DNA of 26,519 bases from a virus (IMGVR_UViG_3300010413_000143:1-26519); one strand, 5' to 3'; numbered from the stretch's first letter, positions 7,345 to 14,995 are shown. Notes: a model not told the origin generated them from the letters alone. Numbers and translations: made by a program.

Positions 7345-7818
7345 ATGGCCATGCTGATCCGACTCAAGACCCACGCCAAAGTGAACGGGGGGATCTGCAT
7401 CCCCAACACCGTGGCGCGAGTGGCAGACCGCCACGCCAACGCGCTGATCAACGCCAAGCGAGCGGAGCCGGCGGACGCGGCCGCAAAAAAAGCCTGGGCG
7501 GAGCAGAACCCGGAGCAGGCCAAGCGCCTGGCCAAGCTCGAGGAGGCCCGCAAGAACGCACCGGCCTACCGGGTGAAGCAGCGCAAGGAGCAGCTGGACT
7601 CCGCGGAGGCCGCCGCCAAGCGCGCTGACGCCGACGCCGCCAAGGCCGCCAAGGCCGCCAAGGACGCCAAAGGCGCCGCCAACGAAAAGGCAGCCAAGGA
7701 CGCGGCCGCGCTGGCGAAGAAATCCGCGGAGCTCGCCGCGGACGACGTGAAGGCCGCGGCCGCCGCTCTGGCGGAGGCCGAGAAAGTCAAAGCCGCGCTG
7801 GACGCGCCGGCCGAGTAG
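7345..7818 (+). CDS. Ala/Lys-rich coiled-coil protein after capsid, unknown
   Basis: A 157-aa protein. ATG 7345 is chosen because AGAGGAG lies about 8 bases upstream. An in-frame upstream start at 7186 would read through the two hairpins and is rejected. The N-terminal 45 residues (MLIRLKTHAKVNGGICIPN) look like a small folded piece. From about residue 50 on it is almost entirely Ala, Lys, Glu and Asp and predicted to be a long helix or coiled coil (AAKAAKAAKDAKGAANEKAA). Its position between capsid and connector is where phages often place decoration, head-fibre or head-assembly proteins. I do not recognise a family. Confidence 0.7.
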   Translation: MAMLIRLKTHAKVNGGICIPNTVARVADRHANALINAKRAEPADAAAKKAWAEQNPEQAKRLAKLEEARKNAPAYRVKQRKEQLDSAEAAAKRADADAAKAAKAAKDAKGAANEKAAKDAAALAKKSAELAADDVKAAAAALAEAEKVKAALDAPAE

Positions 7819-7848
7819 CCGGCAGCCGGAGGCCGCCAGCGACCCCCA

Positions 7849-7868
7849 CCACCAGCTCCACCTGGTGG
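7849..7868 (+). repeat. Intergenic CCACCAG/CTGGTGG hairpin
   Basis: A seven-base perfect stem (7849-7855 with 7862-7868) with loop CTCCAC, preceded by a C run. The same stem occurs at 25578-25595. It lies in the 83-base gap between the Ala/Lys-rich gene and the connector gene, and no T tract follows. Confidence 0.65.
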
Positions 7869-7874
7869 CCGGCG

Positions 7875-7895
7875 CCCTCCGCTTGTCATGGAGGG
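7875..7895 (+). promoter_or_regulatory. Hairpin that would hide the SD of the connector gene
   Basis: CCCTCC (7875-7880) pairs perfectly with GGAGGG (7890-7895), which is the Shine-Dalgarno for the GTG start at 7902. If formed, the 6-bp stem with a 9-base loop would mask the ribosome site and lower expression of the connector relative to the genes before it. Direct pairing is seen; regulation is inferred. Confidence 0.5.
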
Positions 7896-7901
7896 TAGAA
7901 C

Positions 7902-8297
7902 GTGGCCACGACCCTGACCGAAGAGGTGACCTGGACAAACTACGGAGCCAAGCTCCAGGTTTTGATCGGCGAGTCCCCCACCGGGGACGCGCTCGAGCTC
8001 CTGAAAGACTACCTGACCATGGGAGCGGAGCTGGGGGACCGCTATCTGGGCCGGAGCTTCGTGGACCCCCCGGGAGTCCCGAAAAATGCAAGCTATGGCG
8101 CCATGGCCTACGCAAAAGCGCTATGGGAATGGAGCCAGCGCCCAAACGGGCTCAAGTCAGTGAAAACCGGGCAGCTCGCCGAAAGCTACGCAGACCCGGG
8201 CACCGAAGCCGCGGAGGGAGCCGCGCTGGCGGCCGCCGTCCCCTACTGGAAGCCCTACAAAAAGGACTTGAGCCTGGCCGGCGCGCTCAGAAAGTAG
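7902..8297 (+). CDS. Head-tail connector (adaptor), gp6-like
   Basis: A 131-aa mostly helical protein starting at GTG 7902 behind GGAGGG. The region LLKDYLTMGAELGDRYLGRSF, then AYAKALWEW, resembles the helical adaptor proteins (HK97 gp6/SPP1 gp15 type) that bind beneath the portal ring. Gene order supports this: capsid, small protein, adaptor, then stopper and terminator. The C-terminal third (YADPGTEAAEGAALAAAVPYWKPYKK) is less typical. The call is by position plus helical pattern, not a clear family signature. Confidence 0.55.
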   Translation: MATTLTEEVTWTNYGAKLQVLIGESPTGDALELLKDYLTMGAELGDRYLGRSFVDPPGVPKNASYGAMAYAKALWEWSQRPNGLKSVKTGQLAESYADPGTEAAEGAALAAAVPYWKPYKKDLSLAGALRK

Positions 8298-8301
8298 CCC
8301 G

Positions 8302-8742
8302 ATGCCCGCAAAGGACAACGAAGTCCAGGACAAGGATCACGGCTGGCGCGCGATCCAGCTCCGGCTCCTGGACGCGGACGGCATGGAGACCAAAGTGGGC
8401 TGGCTGACCGGCCGCCCGCGGTATCCGAAGAGCCGCGGGGGGACCGCCGTGGCCAAGGTGGCAGGGATCCAGGTAGCAGTCCGCCACCTGGGGGAGGCCT
8501 TCGATCGAGTGGAGTCCAAAATCGACGCCCGCCTGGTCAAAGCCGCCCAGGACGCCCTGGACGGAAAGCGCAGCCGCCACGCGCTGGCGCAAGCCGCCCA
8601 GATCCTCCAGCGCGCTTTCCAGGACCTGATCGAGGAGCGTGGACTGGTGAAAAAGGGGATCCTCCGCGAAAATATCCGCTTCATTGTCACAGAGCGCACA
8701 GGCGGCCGCGGCCGCCCGCGCCGGATCGCCGGGGACCTGTAG
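8302..8742 (+). CDS. Neck/head completion protein, unassigned
   Basis: A 146-aa basic protein. ATG 8302 lies a few bases after the connector stop, with no clear SD, so coupling is likely. It begins with a charged stretch, then a short strand-rich part (WRAIQLRLLDADGMETKVGWLTG) and a long helical middle (DALDGKRSRHALAQAAQILQRAFQDLIEE). It ends in a very basic GGRGRPRRIAGDL tail. The helical middle followed by a basic tail and the place between connector and stopper recall minor head or tail completion proteins that touch DNA, but I cannot name the family. Confidence 0.55.
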   Translation: MPAKDNEVQDKDHGWRAIQLRLLDADGMETKVGWLTGRPRYPKSRGGTAVAKVAGIQVAVRHLGEAFDRVESKIDARLVKAAQDALDGKRSRHALAQAAQILQRAFQDLIEERGLVKKGILRENIRFIVTERTGGRGRPRRIAGDL

Positions 8743-8743
8743 C

Positions 8744-9106
8744 ATGTTGGGACTCAAGACCGTGGAGATCCGGCGCTATCAGGTGAGCTGGGACGCCTAC
8801 GGCCAACCCGTGATCGGCGCCGCAGTCTCCACCCAGCAAATCCAGGCAAGCGTCCAGCCGCTGACGTGGCGCCAGCGCCAAGCGCTGGAGGAAGGATCCA
8901 GGCTGTCAGCTCGATTCGTCATGTACGTTCGGGGAAACCCAGATATCCGCCCGGGCGGCCGGGATGAAAACCAGCCCGCTGACTTCGCCGTCTGGAAGGG
9001 TGAAGAGTACGAGATCGAAGCTGACCAGGATTGGACGGAGCACACGCGCGGCCTCCCCCACCGCTCCTATATCCTCCTGGAAGTGGCGCACGGGGAACAG
9101 CCATGA
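8744..9106 (+). CDS. Head-closure (stopper)-like protein
   Basis: A 120-aa protein. ATG 8744 starts just after the previous stop (TAGCATG). An in-frame upstream start at 8684 would overlap the previous gene by 59 bases and is less likely. The pattern is a beta-rich domain: IRRYQVSWDAYG, then SARFVMYVRGNPDIRP and WKGEEYEIEADQDW, ending with HRSYILLEVAHGE. This resembles head-closure or stopper proteins that plug the connector after packaging. It overlaps the next gene by ATGA. Confidence 0.55.
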   Translation: MLGLKTVEIRRYQVSWDAYGQPVIGAAVSTQQIQASVQPLTWRQRQALEEGSRLSARFVMYVRGNPDIRPGGRDENQPADFAVWKGEEYEIEADQDWTEHTRGLPHRSYILLEVAHGEQP

Positions 9107-9714
9107 CAAAGCGCGAGCTCTACGGAAAGGTGAAGGCCTGGATCGAAGCCGCGCTCCCAGTGGGCGACCGAGTGATCCAGGCCAAGCCCCGCGAGCAAGG
9201 CCGCGAGCGCCCGGCCGTGAACGTGCCGCAGCGCAAAAGACCCTACGTGACCATGGAGATCACGGTCACCAGTAGCCTGGCCGCCACGGCGCTAGAGCGC
9301 ACAACGGACAAATTTCTGGGATCAGACCCGGAAACAGAAAACCGCTTCGAGCACCTGATCCAGCGCCGGCGGTATTGCACCATGCACCTCGAGATCTACG
9401 GCGAGGGAGCGCTGGACATGGCGGAGCAGCTGATCGACTCCCGCCGCATCCCCACGATCCACGCCCAGCTCCGCGCCGCGGAGATCACGGCGATGCCCCT
9501 GACGGACCCGATCGACATATCGGAGCAGACGGGGACCGCCTGGGACGAACGCGCGGCGCTGGACTTCCGAATCCACTACCTGTTGACCACCAGCACGGAA
9601 GCCCCGATAATTGAGACCGCAGGGATCACGCTGAAAACGTGGCCGCAAGGCCAGAGCCCAGACGATGAGCCGCCAACACCGCCAGAGCATGAGGACACCT
9701 TCACAGTCCCCTAG
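9103..9714 (+). CDS. Neck/tail terminator protein, gp12-like (LIC_12616 family)
   Basis: A 203-aa protein. ATG 9103 overlaps the previous TGA. An upstream in-frame ATG at 9031 is inside the previous gene and is rejected. The body reads like the family of neck terminator proteins found before contractile sheath genes: RPYVTMEITV, RRYCTMHLEIYG, ALDMAEQLIDSRR, and a C-terminal WDERAALDFRIHYLL followed by IIETAGITLK. These proteins join the completed tail to the head. The last about 25 residues are a Pro/Glu/Asp-rich tail. Its place directly before the sheath gene strongly supports the call. Confidence 0.7.
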   Translation: MTKRELYGKVKAWIEAALPVGDRVIQAKPREQGRERPAVNVPQRKRPYVTMEITVTSSLAATALERTTDKFLGSDPETENRFEHLIQRRRYCTMHLEIYGEGALDMAEQLIDSRRIPTIHAQLRAAEITAMPLTDPIDISEQTGTAWDERAALDFRIHYLLTTSTEAPIIETAGITLKTWPQGQSPDDEPPTPPEHEDTFTVP

Positions 9715-9738
9715 CGCGGCAACCGAGGAGCGCCAAGA

Positions 9739-10803
9739 ATGAGCCAGTACACCCATGACAACTACATCGAGGTGAACATTTACGGGGACGCCCAGCCCGT
9801 CAACCGTAAGAGCTTCGGCCTGATCAACATGGGAACGGACGAGCTGGAGGTGGGCTTCACCACGCCCCGGATCTACTACTCGCCCACCGACGTCAGCGGC
9901 GACGCGGACCTGAAAGCCGCGGCCAAGTCGGAGGCCGCGGGATTCTTCAACCAGAATCCGCGGCCGCCGAAGATCATGATCAGCAAACAGGATTTCAGCA
10001 CCGGCCCGCTCCTGGTGGGAACGCTGGACGCCGCGCTGGCCTATTCGGACGAGTGGTTCGCCCTGCATATCCAGGACCGGACCCAGACCGCGATCGAGGC
10101 CGCCGCCGGCTGGGCGCTGACCAATCAACGGCTCTTCGGTTTCCAGACCTCCGACGCCGCCGTGAAGGCTGGCACCCCCGCCAACGTGATGCTGACGATC
10201 CAGGCGCTGGCCAACGGCTACACGTTCGGCAACTGGCACGGGGTGGACGCGGAGCCGCTGGCCCTGGGCTACCTGGCCGCCGGGCTCTGGCCCGACCCCG
10301 ATCAGAAGTCCGGGGGCTGGTACCACAAGCCGCTGATCGGTTTCAGCGGCAACACCCTGACGCCCACCGAAGGCCAGGCCGTGCTGGACGCCGGAGGAAA
10401 CATCTTCGGCCCGCTCCTGGGGGTCAACAACATGAATCCCGGGCTACTCTTCGACGAGAGCCCGATCGAGTCCCTGATCATCCGGGAGTGGTTCAAAGCG
10501 CGCCTCCGCGAGGATATCGCCCAGCTCCAGCTGGACTATTCCAAGCGCGGCGAGCGGATCCCGTTCGACAACCGCGGCCTGGCCCTGATCGGCGGCCGCT
10601 GCTACGCCGTGGGAACCCGCGGCGAGCGGATCGGCCACTTCCGCCCGGGCTCCGTTCGGGTGACCGTGCCCGATATCGCCGACGTGGCGCCGGCGGACGT
10701 GGTGGAGCGCCACGCCACGCTGACCGTGGAAGCCGTCGAGAGCCGCGGGATCCAAAAGATCACGCTCAACGTGGGGGTGCTGGCCAACGAGCCGGCCAGC
10801 TGA
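9739..10803 (+). CDS. Contractile tail sheath protein (DUF3383-like)
   Basis: A 354-aa protein that would polymerise around the tail tube and contract on infection. It fits the DUF3383 group of short sheath proteins. The N-terminus has VNIYGDAQPVNRKSFGLINMG, the middle ALAYSDEWFALHIQDRTQ. Later come AALGYLAAGL-like segments and a C-terminal ARLREDIAQLQLDYSKRGERIPFDNRGLALI, typical of the conserved sheath core. It is clearly shorter than T4-type sheaths, consistent with a simplified contractile tail. A GAGGAG SD lies before ATG 9739. The tube gene follows. Confidence 0.85.
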   Translation: MSQYTHDNYIEVNIYGDAQPVNRKSFGLINMGTDELEVGFTTPRIYYSPTDVSGDADLKAAAKSEAAGFFNQNPRPPKIMISKQDFSTGPLLVGTLDAALAYSDEWFALHIQDRTQTAIEAAAGWALTNQRLFGFQTSDAAVKAGTPANVMLTIQALANGYTFGNWHGVDAEPLALGYLAAGLWPDPDQKSGGWYHKPLIGFSGNTLTPTEGQAVLDAGGNIFGPLLGVNNMNPGLLFDESPIESLIIREWFKARLREDIAQLQLDYSKRGERIPFDNRGLALIGGRCYAVGTRGERIGHFRPGSVRVTVPDIADVAPADVVERHATLTVEAVESRGIQKITLNVGVLANEPAS

Positions 10804-10829
10804 TCCGCCACCAGCATGTAGCACCGCCG

Positions 10830-10843
10830 GCGGCGCGAGCCGC
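10830..10843 (+). repeat. Hairpin with GCGA (GNRA-type) loop between sheath and tube
   Basis: GCGGC and GCCGC enclose GCGA in the 65-base sheath-tube gap, just upstream of the tube gene's AGGAGGAG SD. GNRA loops make stable RNA hairpins. It may help set the sheath:tube expression ratio. Chance is possible in such GC-rich DNA. Confidence 0.45.
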
Positions 10844-10868
10844 TGGCTGACAGGAGGAGCGCCAGACC

Positions 10869-11300
10869 ATGACCCGCCACTACAACTTCGAAGACGTGGT
10901 TTGCATGATCGCGGGGATTTCGATCACGGAGTTCGCCGAGGGGGACGCGATCGAGATCACGCGGCCGCAAAAGAAAAAGTACGAGAAGACCCAGGGCTCC
11001 CACGGCTCCGTGATGCGATCCAAGCAGTTCACGAACCTGGCAGAGATCAAGGTCATGCTCATGCAGGGGAGCCCGATCCACACCCAGCTCCAGGAGCTCG
11101 CCGACCGCGACGAGGAGACCGGCCAGGGTACCGGCGAGTTCTACGTGAAGGACACCAACGGAACCACCCAGGCCGTGGCCCCCGTGTGCTGGATCGAGGA
11201 AGAGCCGGACATGAAGTTCGCCAACACCGCGGGGACCATTGAATGGCTCTTCGGTGCTGGTAATCTCAAGTTCACCCAGGGAGAGAACCGCCTGGCCTAG
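10869..11300 (+). CDS. Tail tube protein (DUF3277-like)
   Basis: A 143-aa protein with the usual length and look of myovirus tube proteins. It begins MTRHYNFEDVVCMIAGISITEFAEGDAIEI, then QGSHGSVMRSKQFTNLAEIKVMLMQGSP, and ends with ANTAGTIEWLFGAGNL. The repeating beta-strand pattern matches the DUF3277 tube family that stacks as hexamers inside the sheath. AGGAGGAG lies 10-17 bases before ATG 10869. Directly after the sheath gene, as is usual. Confidence 0.85.
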   Translation: MTRHYNFEDVVCMIAGISITEFAEGDAIEITRPQKKKYEKTQGSHGSVMRSKQFTNLAEIKVMLMQGSPIHTQLQELADRDEETGQGTGEFYVKDTNGTTQAVAPVCWIEEEPDMKFANTAGTIEWLFGAGNLKFTQGENRLA

Positions 11301-11308
11301 CACCAGGC
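11290..11308 (+). repeat. Hairpin spanning tube stop codon
   Basis: GCCTGG (11290-11295) pairs with CCAGGC (11303-11308); the loop contains the TAG stop. A second hairpin follows at 11339-11354. Neither has a T tract. Confidence 0.4.
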
Positions 11309-11338
11309 CCGTCCCTGCCCTACCTGACCCCGTGGGAA

Positions 11339-11354
11339 GCGCTGGACACAGCGC
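11339..11354 (+). repeat. Hairpin before tail assembly chaperone gene
   Basis: GCGCTG and CAGCGC enclose GACA, 24 bases before ATG 11379. With the hairpin over the tube stop it makes a paired arrangement between a highly expressed tube gene and a low-need chaperone. It could dampen read-through, or stabilise the tube mRNA 3' end. Confidence 0.5.
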
Positions 11355-11378
11355 GCACAACAGAGGAGAGGATCGACA

Positions 11379-11987
11379 ATGTCCCAGCACGCAATCACCA
11401 CCACCATCAAATCCGTGTGGCCCTCCGGCGAGGAGCACACCTACACCACGATCCCGCTGGGCTTTGACGAGTCCGGCGAGCTCGCCTTGAAGCTGGGCAA
11501 AATCACCGCCGGCCCGCTGGGCGACGTGTTCGGCTCCGTGATGCGCCACCTTTCAGTGGCCGACACCGTAAAGCTGGCAGAGGCAAAGGAGGCCGGCGAG
11601 CTCGAGGAGCTCGCGGCCGCGGCCGCGGAATCGGAGGACATTCTGGACGGGGTGGACGCCGGCGCCGTGCTGGACCGCCTGGTCAGCGGAATCATCGAAG
11701 CCGGAGGCATGGAGCTGATCGCAGAGATCCTCCACAACACGATCCGCAACACGGAAGCCACTGGCAAGCGCGCGGCGCAAAAGCTCCGCCTGAAAGACAA
11801 GACCGCCAGGGATCAGGCCTACGCTGGAGGCAACCAGGGGGAGGCAGCCAAGGCCGTGGCCTGGGTGCTGGCCGTGAACTACGCCCCTTTTTTGATGGGA
11901 CGTTCCTGGAGCTTCGGCGACGCCTGGTCATTCTTGCGAACCGCATTAAACGAGGCCCGCCAGGACAGCGCACCGATCGAGAAGTAG
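11379..11987 (+). CDS. Tail assembly chaperone, short (unshifted) form
   Basis: A 202-aa protein starting at ATG 11379 behind GAGGAGAGG. The N-terminal 60 residues form a small beta-rich domain (TTTIKSVWPSGEEHTYTTIPLGF), followed by an acidic helical region (ELEELAAAAAESEDILDGVDAGAVLDRLV). It sits between tail tube and tape measure. This is the standard place for tail assembly chaperones, which coat the tape measure during tail assembly and are absent from the virion. A slippery heptamer at 11888-11894 lets part of the ribosomes shift to the -1 frame, giving a longer second product. The zero-frame product ends with a Ser/Ala/Pro/Lys tail, NEARQDSAPIEK. Confidence 0.8.
   Translation: MSQHAITTTIKSVWPSGEEHTYTTIPLGFDESGELALKLGKITAGPLGDVFGSVMRHLSVADTVKLAEAKEAGELEELAAAAAESEDILDGVDAGAVLDRLVSGIIEAGGMELIAEILHNTIRNTEATGKRAAQKLRLKDKTARDQAYAGGNQGEAAKAVAWVLAVNYAPFLMGRSWSFGDAWSFLRTALNEARQDSAPIEK
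11888..11894 (+). promoter_or_regulatory. -1 programmed ribosomal frameshift site
   Basis: The sequence T TTT TTG in the zero frame (codons CCT TTT TTG ATG) is a perfect X XXY YYZ slippery heptamer: both tRNAs can re-pair one base back on TTT TTT. From the next codon, GAT at 11894, the -1 frame is open through to a stop at 12200-12202. This is the G/GT arrangement known from many tail assembly chaperone genes. Confidence 0.85.
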
Positions 11988-12202
11988 CCGCGGAGCTCGA
12001 GGCGGAGCAGGCCTGGCGCGATCAAGTTCTGGACGAAATCGCCGAAGCAGTCCCCAGCAAGCACTGGAGAGGGTGGGAGTTTTGGAGGGTGACCACCCAA
12101 GGCGGAGCAGACCCCCGCGAGGTGGCCCGGGAGTGGAGCTTGATAGAAGTGTGGCTCCACTCCTATAATCTGGAGCTACAGGCGCTGATCGCGGCGCTGT
12201 AG
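11894..12202 (+). CDS. Tail assembly chaperone -1 frameshift extension
   Basis: These 102 codons are read only after the -1 shift, giving a fusion of about 274 residues (172 from the short form plus 102). The extension begins DGTFLELRRRLVILAN and continues with acidic helical sequence (REVAAELEAEQAWRDQVLDEIAEA), a Trp-rich patch (HWRGWEFWRV), and EWSLIEVWLHSYNLELQAL. It has no in-frame ATG and no SD of its own, and it exactly fills the otherwise empty interval between the short form's stop (11987) and the tape measure start (12215). In lambda-type systems the extension recruits the tail tube or tape measure; the same is inferred here. Confidence 0.82.
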   Translation, partial: DGTFLELRRRLVILANRIKRGPPGQRTDREVAAELEAEQAWRDQVLDEIAEAVPSKHWRGWEFWRVTTQGGADPREVAREWSLIEVWLHSYNLELQALIAAL

Positions 12203-12214
12203 GAACACCACACC

Positions 12215-14425
12215 ATGGGCCTGGTCAGATCACTCTTCGCTCGCATCACCACCCGCGTGGATGCCGCCGGCCTGAAACGGTACAACACCAACATAGGCCG
12301 GACCAAAAAGGAGATGACCTTTGCGGCCAGGGAGGCGAAGCGCGCCCGCCGGCAGTTCAACCAGCTTGCCTTTGCGGCCAAGGCCGCGGCCGGCGCCTGG
12401 GTGGGCTCCACGCTTGTCCGCACCTTCACAACGGACTTTGCAAAGCAGGCTGACGCGGCCGCCAAGTATTCCAAGTCGTTGGGAGTCTCTACGAAGTTCT
12501 ACACCGGACTACAGCACGGGATCGAAGGCCTGGGAATCGACGGCGAGGAGACCTCGCAGATCATCGCTGACGTGGCGGAGCGCATGTTTGACGCCAGCGA
12601 AGGGTCCAAGGCGCTGGCGGACGATTTCAAGCTGATCGGGCTGGAAAAGAAGCAGCTAAAAGAGCTGGCCAAGGCAGGCCCGGAAGCCCAGATCATGGCG
12701 CTGGCTGACGCGATCCAGCGGGCCGGCGCGAGCTCCAAGCGGACCTTTGTGGCAATGTCCGGCCTGGGCGACGTTGGAAAGCGCTTGCTCCCGCTCCTCG
12801 AGCAAGGATCAGCCGGGCTCCGCGCCCAGTTCAAGGAAGCCGAAAAGCTGGGGGTGGTCTACGACGAAACCGCGGCCAAGATGGGCCAGGATTTCAACCG
12901 CGAGCTCTTCAAGGCGCGCCAGCTGGCCAAGGGGGTACGCAACCAGATCGCCATGAGGTTGCTACCCTCGCTGATCAAGCTCCTCAAGCGCTTCGGCCAG
13001 TGGGCAAAGGAGGGGAACAACGTAGAACGCGCCCTCACCAGAATGAAGATCGCCGCGGCCGCGCTGATCCCCGTGCTGGCGATCGTGGCCAGCGCCAAGG
13101 TGGTGGCCGCTTTCGTGGCCGTGAAGGGAGCGATCATCGCCGCCGTGGCAGCGCTCAAAGCCATGGGAACGGCCGCGCTCTTCGCACAAGCAAAGCTCAT
13201 GCTGATCCCGGCGGCGCTGGCTCTAATGGTGCTCCTCCTGGAGGATATCTGGGTTTTCGCCCAGGGAGGGGACAGCCTGGTGGGTAAGCTCTTCGGCGAC
13301 TCCAAGGAAGCCCAGATCTTCCTGGACGTGCTACGGGAGATCGGGAAGCTCATGGGGGAGATCGGCGCGGAGCTCGCGCCGGTCTTCCAAGAGCTGGGCC
13401 AGCTCCTGGAAAAGCCGTTCCGCGAGCTCTGGAAGCTGATCCGGCCCCTTGGCCCCTTCATTGGAAAGTCGCTACGCTGGGCGCTGATCGGGGTGGCCGC
13501 CGTGATCTGGCTGATCCTCAAAGTCGTGATCTGGGTGATCAAGGGGATCAAGGCTATAGCGAAGTGGACGGCCGGCGACGCCACCAGCGCAGTCAAAAAC
13601 GGGCTCCTGGCCGCCTGGGAGTTCCTGGGCAAGGTGGTGACCGGAATCTGGGACGGCATCAAAGCCGCCGGAGCTGGCGCCGCCTGGGCAGTGGGCAAGG
13701 CCTGGGACGGGATCGTGTGGTTCCTCAAGACGATCCTGGACGGGATCAAATGGCTCTGGGACCAGATCGCCGGAGCTGGCAAGGCCGCCGGGGAGGCGAT
13801 CGGTTTCCTCTGGCGCGCCCAGCTCGCCGCGATCGGGGTGATTATCGCCGGGCTCCGCGCCGCCTGGGAAGGAATCAAGGCCGCCGGGAGCTGGGCAGCG
13901 GACGCGGCGCGCTCCGCCTGGAGCACCGCCACCGGCGCGATCAGAAAAGGCCTGGACACCCTCAGCAGTTGGGAGAAAACGAAGAGCGCAGCCACGGCGG
14001 CCGCGAGCTGGGTTAAAACCAAGTTCCTGGAGGCCGCCAAGGCAATCCGCGGCGCTTTCGCTTCGGTTGCCAGCAAGATCGCGGACACCCTGAAAAGCGC
14101 CGGGGGAAAGATCAAGAGCGCTGCCCGCGCTGGCGCCACCCTCGCCTCCGACCTGGTGAGCGGTAGCCAGTCAGTGGTGGCCGGCCTTGCACCGCTGCCC
14201 GCGCTGGCGCCAGAACGCGCCGCGGCCGGCGGCGCCGGCGGAGCTGGGCCTACCAATGTGACGATCCAGGCCCCGATCCGGGTGGACGGCAGTGTCAACA
14301 TGGACAGCGAGGAAGCCGCGGCGAAGCTCCAGGCCGCGGCATCCCGGGCGCTTCAAAGCGCCGTCGCTGAGAATTTCGCCGACAGAAAGCCGCTGGTGAA
14401 GCCCAAGCCAACGGCCAGCCAGTGA
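12215..14425 (+). CDS. Tail tape measure protein
   Basis: A 736-aa protein that would fix tail length and occupy the tube lumen. It is Ala/Lys-rich and largely helical. The N-terminal third resembles tape measure N-domains (FAKQADAAAKYSKSLGVSTKFYTGLQHGIEGLG, then SGLGDVGKRLLPLL). It has a hydrophobic stretch at about residues 277-350 and another at about 420-455 (WALIGVAAVIWLILKVVIWVIKGI), as is common in tape measures that insert into the host membrane. Trp/Lys/Ala repeats follow, then a Gly/Ala-rich end and a beta-like VTIQAPIRVDG. At about 1.5 angstrom per residue the tail would be roughly 110 nm. It lies right after the chaperone frameshift pair. Confidence 0.9.
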   Translation: MGLVRSLFARITTRVDAAGLKRYNTNIGRTKKEMTFAAREAKRARRQFNQLAFAAKAAAGAWVGSTLVRTFTTDFAKQADAAAKYSKSLGVSTKFYTGLQHGIEGLGIDGEETSQIIADVAERMFDASEGSKALADDFKLIGLEKKQLKELAKAGPEAQIMALADAIQRAGASSKRTFVAMSGLGDVGKRLLPLLEQGSAGLRAQFKEAEKLGVVYDETAAKMGQDFNRELFKARQLAKGVRNQIAMRLLPSLIKLLKRFGQWAKEGNNVERALTRMKIAAAALIPVLAIVASAKVVAAFVAVKGAIIAAVAALKAMGTAALFAQAKLMLIPAALALMVLLLEDIWVFAQGGDSLVGKLFGDSKEAQIFLDVLREIGKLMGEIGAELAPVFQELGQLLEKPFRELWKLIRPLGPFIGKSLRWALIGVAAVIWLILKVVIWVIKGIKAIAKWTAGDATSAVKNGLLAAWEFLGKVVTGIWDGIKAAGAGAAWAVGKAWDGIVWFLKTILDGIKWLWDQIAGAGKAAGEAIGFLWRAQLAAIGVIIAGLRAAWEGIKAAGSWAADAARSAWSTATGAIRKGLDTLSSWEKTKSAATAAASWVKTKFLEAAKAIRGAFASVASKIADTLKSAGGKIKSAARAGATLASDLVSGSQSVVAGLAPLPALAPERAAAGGAGGAGPTNVTIQAPIRVDGSVNMDSEEAAAKLQAAASRALQSAVAENFADRKPLVKPKPTASQ

Positions 14426-14436
14426 GGGGGTGAGCC

Positions 14437-14994
14437 GTGATCACCATTCACGACCCCAAGACCTTTGACGCGATCTGGGAGTTCGACTGCGAAACGGAGG
14501 AAGGCTACCAGACGATCATCGACTGGACAGAGCACCCGATCGAGACCGGCGCGATCGTCAGTGACTATGGAGTCACGAAGCCGGACCAGTTCAACGTGGC
14601 CGGCCTGGTCACCGCTACACCGTTCGGCCAGCAGATCGACCACGCGCGCCTCGAGAACATGGATCGCCAGCTCCGCGACTTGGCCCGAAAGAAGCAGCCG
14701 ATCCAACTCTCCGCGGGGTTCTACGCTGCCCAGGCCGTGATCGGAACCGTTGGAGCTCGCCGCGGCCAGGATACCGGCGAGAAGCTCCCGATCACGCTGA
14801 CGCTCAAATCCATTTTCATCACCACCCCCCGCCTGGTCACCATGCCCAAGGCGCGGATCAAGCCGAAGAAGAAGCCCCGCACCTCAGCCAAAGCGACCGG
14901 AGGCAAGGCCACCGGCCAGACGCCCTCCGGCCCCAGCGCGGCGCGCCGCCGCAGCATGTTGATCAAGCTGGGGGGCGCCATTTCAGGAGGCTAG
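14437..14994 (+). CDS. Dit-like baseplate/tail protein
   Basis: A 185-aa protein starting at GTG 14437, with GAGGGGGTGAG upstream. The N-terminal 130 residues match the Dit-like N-domain pattern of simplified contractile tails: DWTEHPIETGAIVSDYGVTKPDQFNVAGLVT, then PIQLSAGFYAAQAVIGTVGARRG and ITLTLKSIFI. This ring sits below the tube and connects it to the baseplate. The C-terminal about 45 residues are a very basic low-complexity tail (ARIKPKKKPRTSAKATGGKATG). It follows the tape measure with an 11-base gap. Confidence 0.75.
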   Translation: MITIHDPKTFDAIWEFDCETEEGYQTIIDWTEHPIETGAIVSDYGVTKPDQFNVAGLVTATPFGQQIDHARLENMDRQLRDLARKKQPIQLSAGFYAAQAVIGTVGARRGQDTGEKLPITLTLKSIFITTPRLVTMPKARIKPKKKPRTSAKATGGKATGQTPSGPSAARRRSMLIKLGGAISGG

Positions 14995-14995
14995 A

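Noticed and set aside
5469-7553. 694-codon open frame on the - strand opposite the capsid gene
   Set aside because: It is the antisense shadow of a GC-rich gene with strong third-position bias; it spans three real + strand gene boundaries, has Val/Gly/His/Arg-biased content and no SD.
11988-12214. Separate small gene between chaperone and tape measure
   Set aside because: The open frame here has no ATG or SD and continues unbroken from the slippery site, so the frameshift explanation fits better.
12859-14301. 480-codon open frame on the - strand opposite the tape measure gene
   Set aside because: Low-complexity Ala/Ser/Ile/Pro translation that mirrors Ala/Lys/Asp codons of the tape measure; no start signals.
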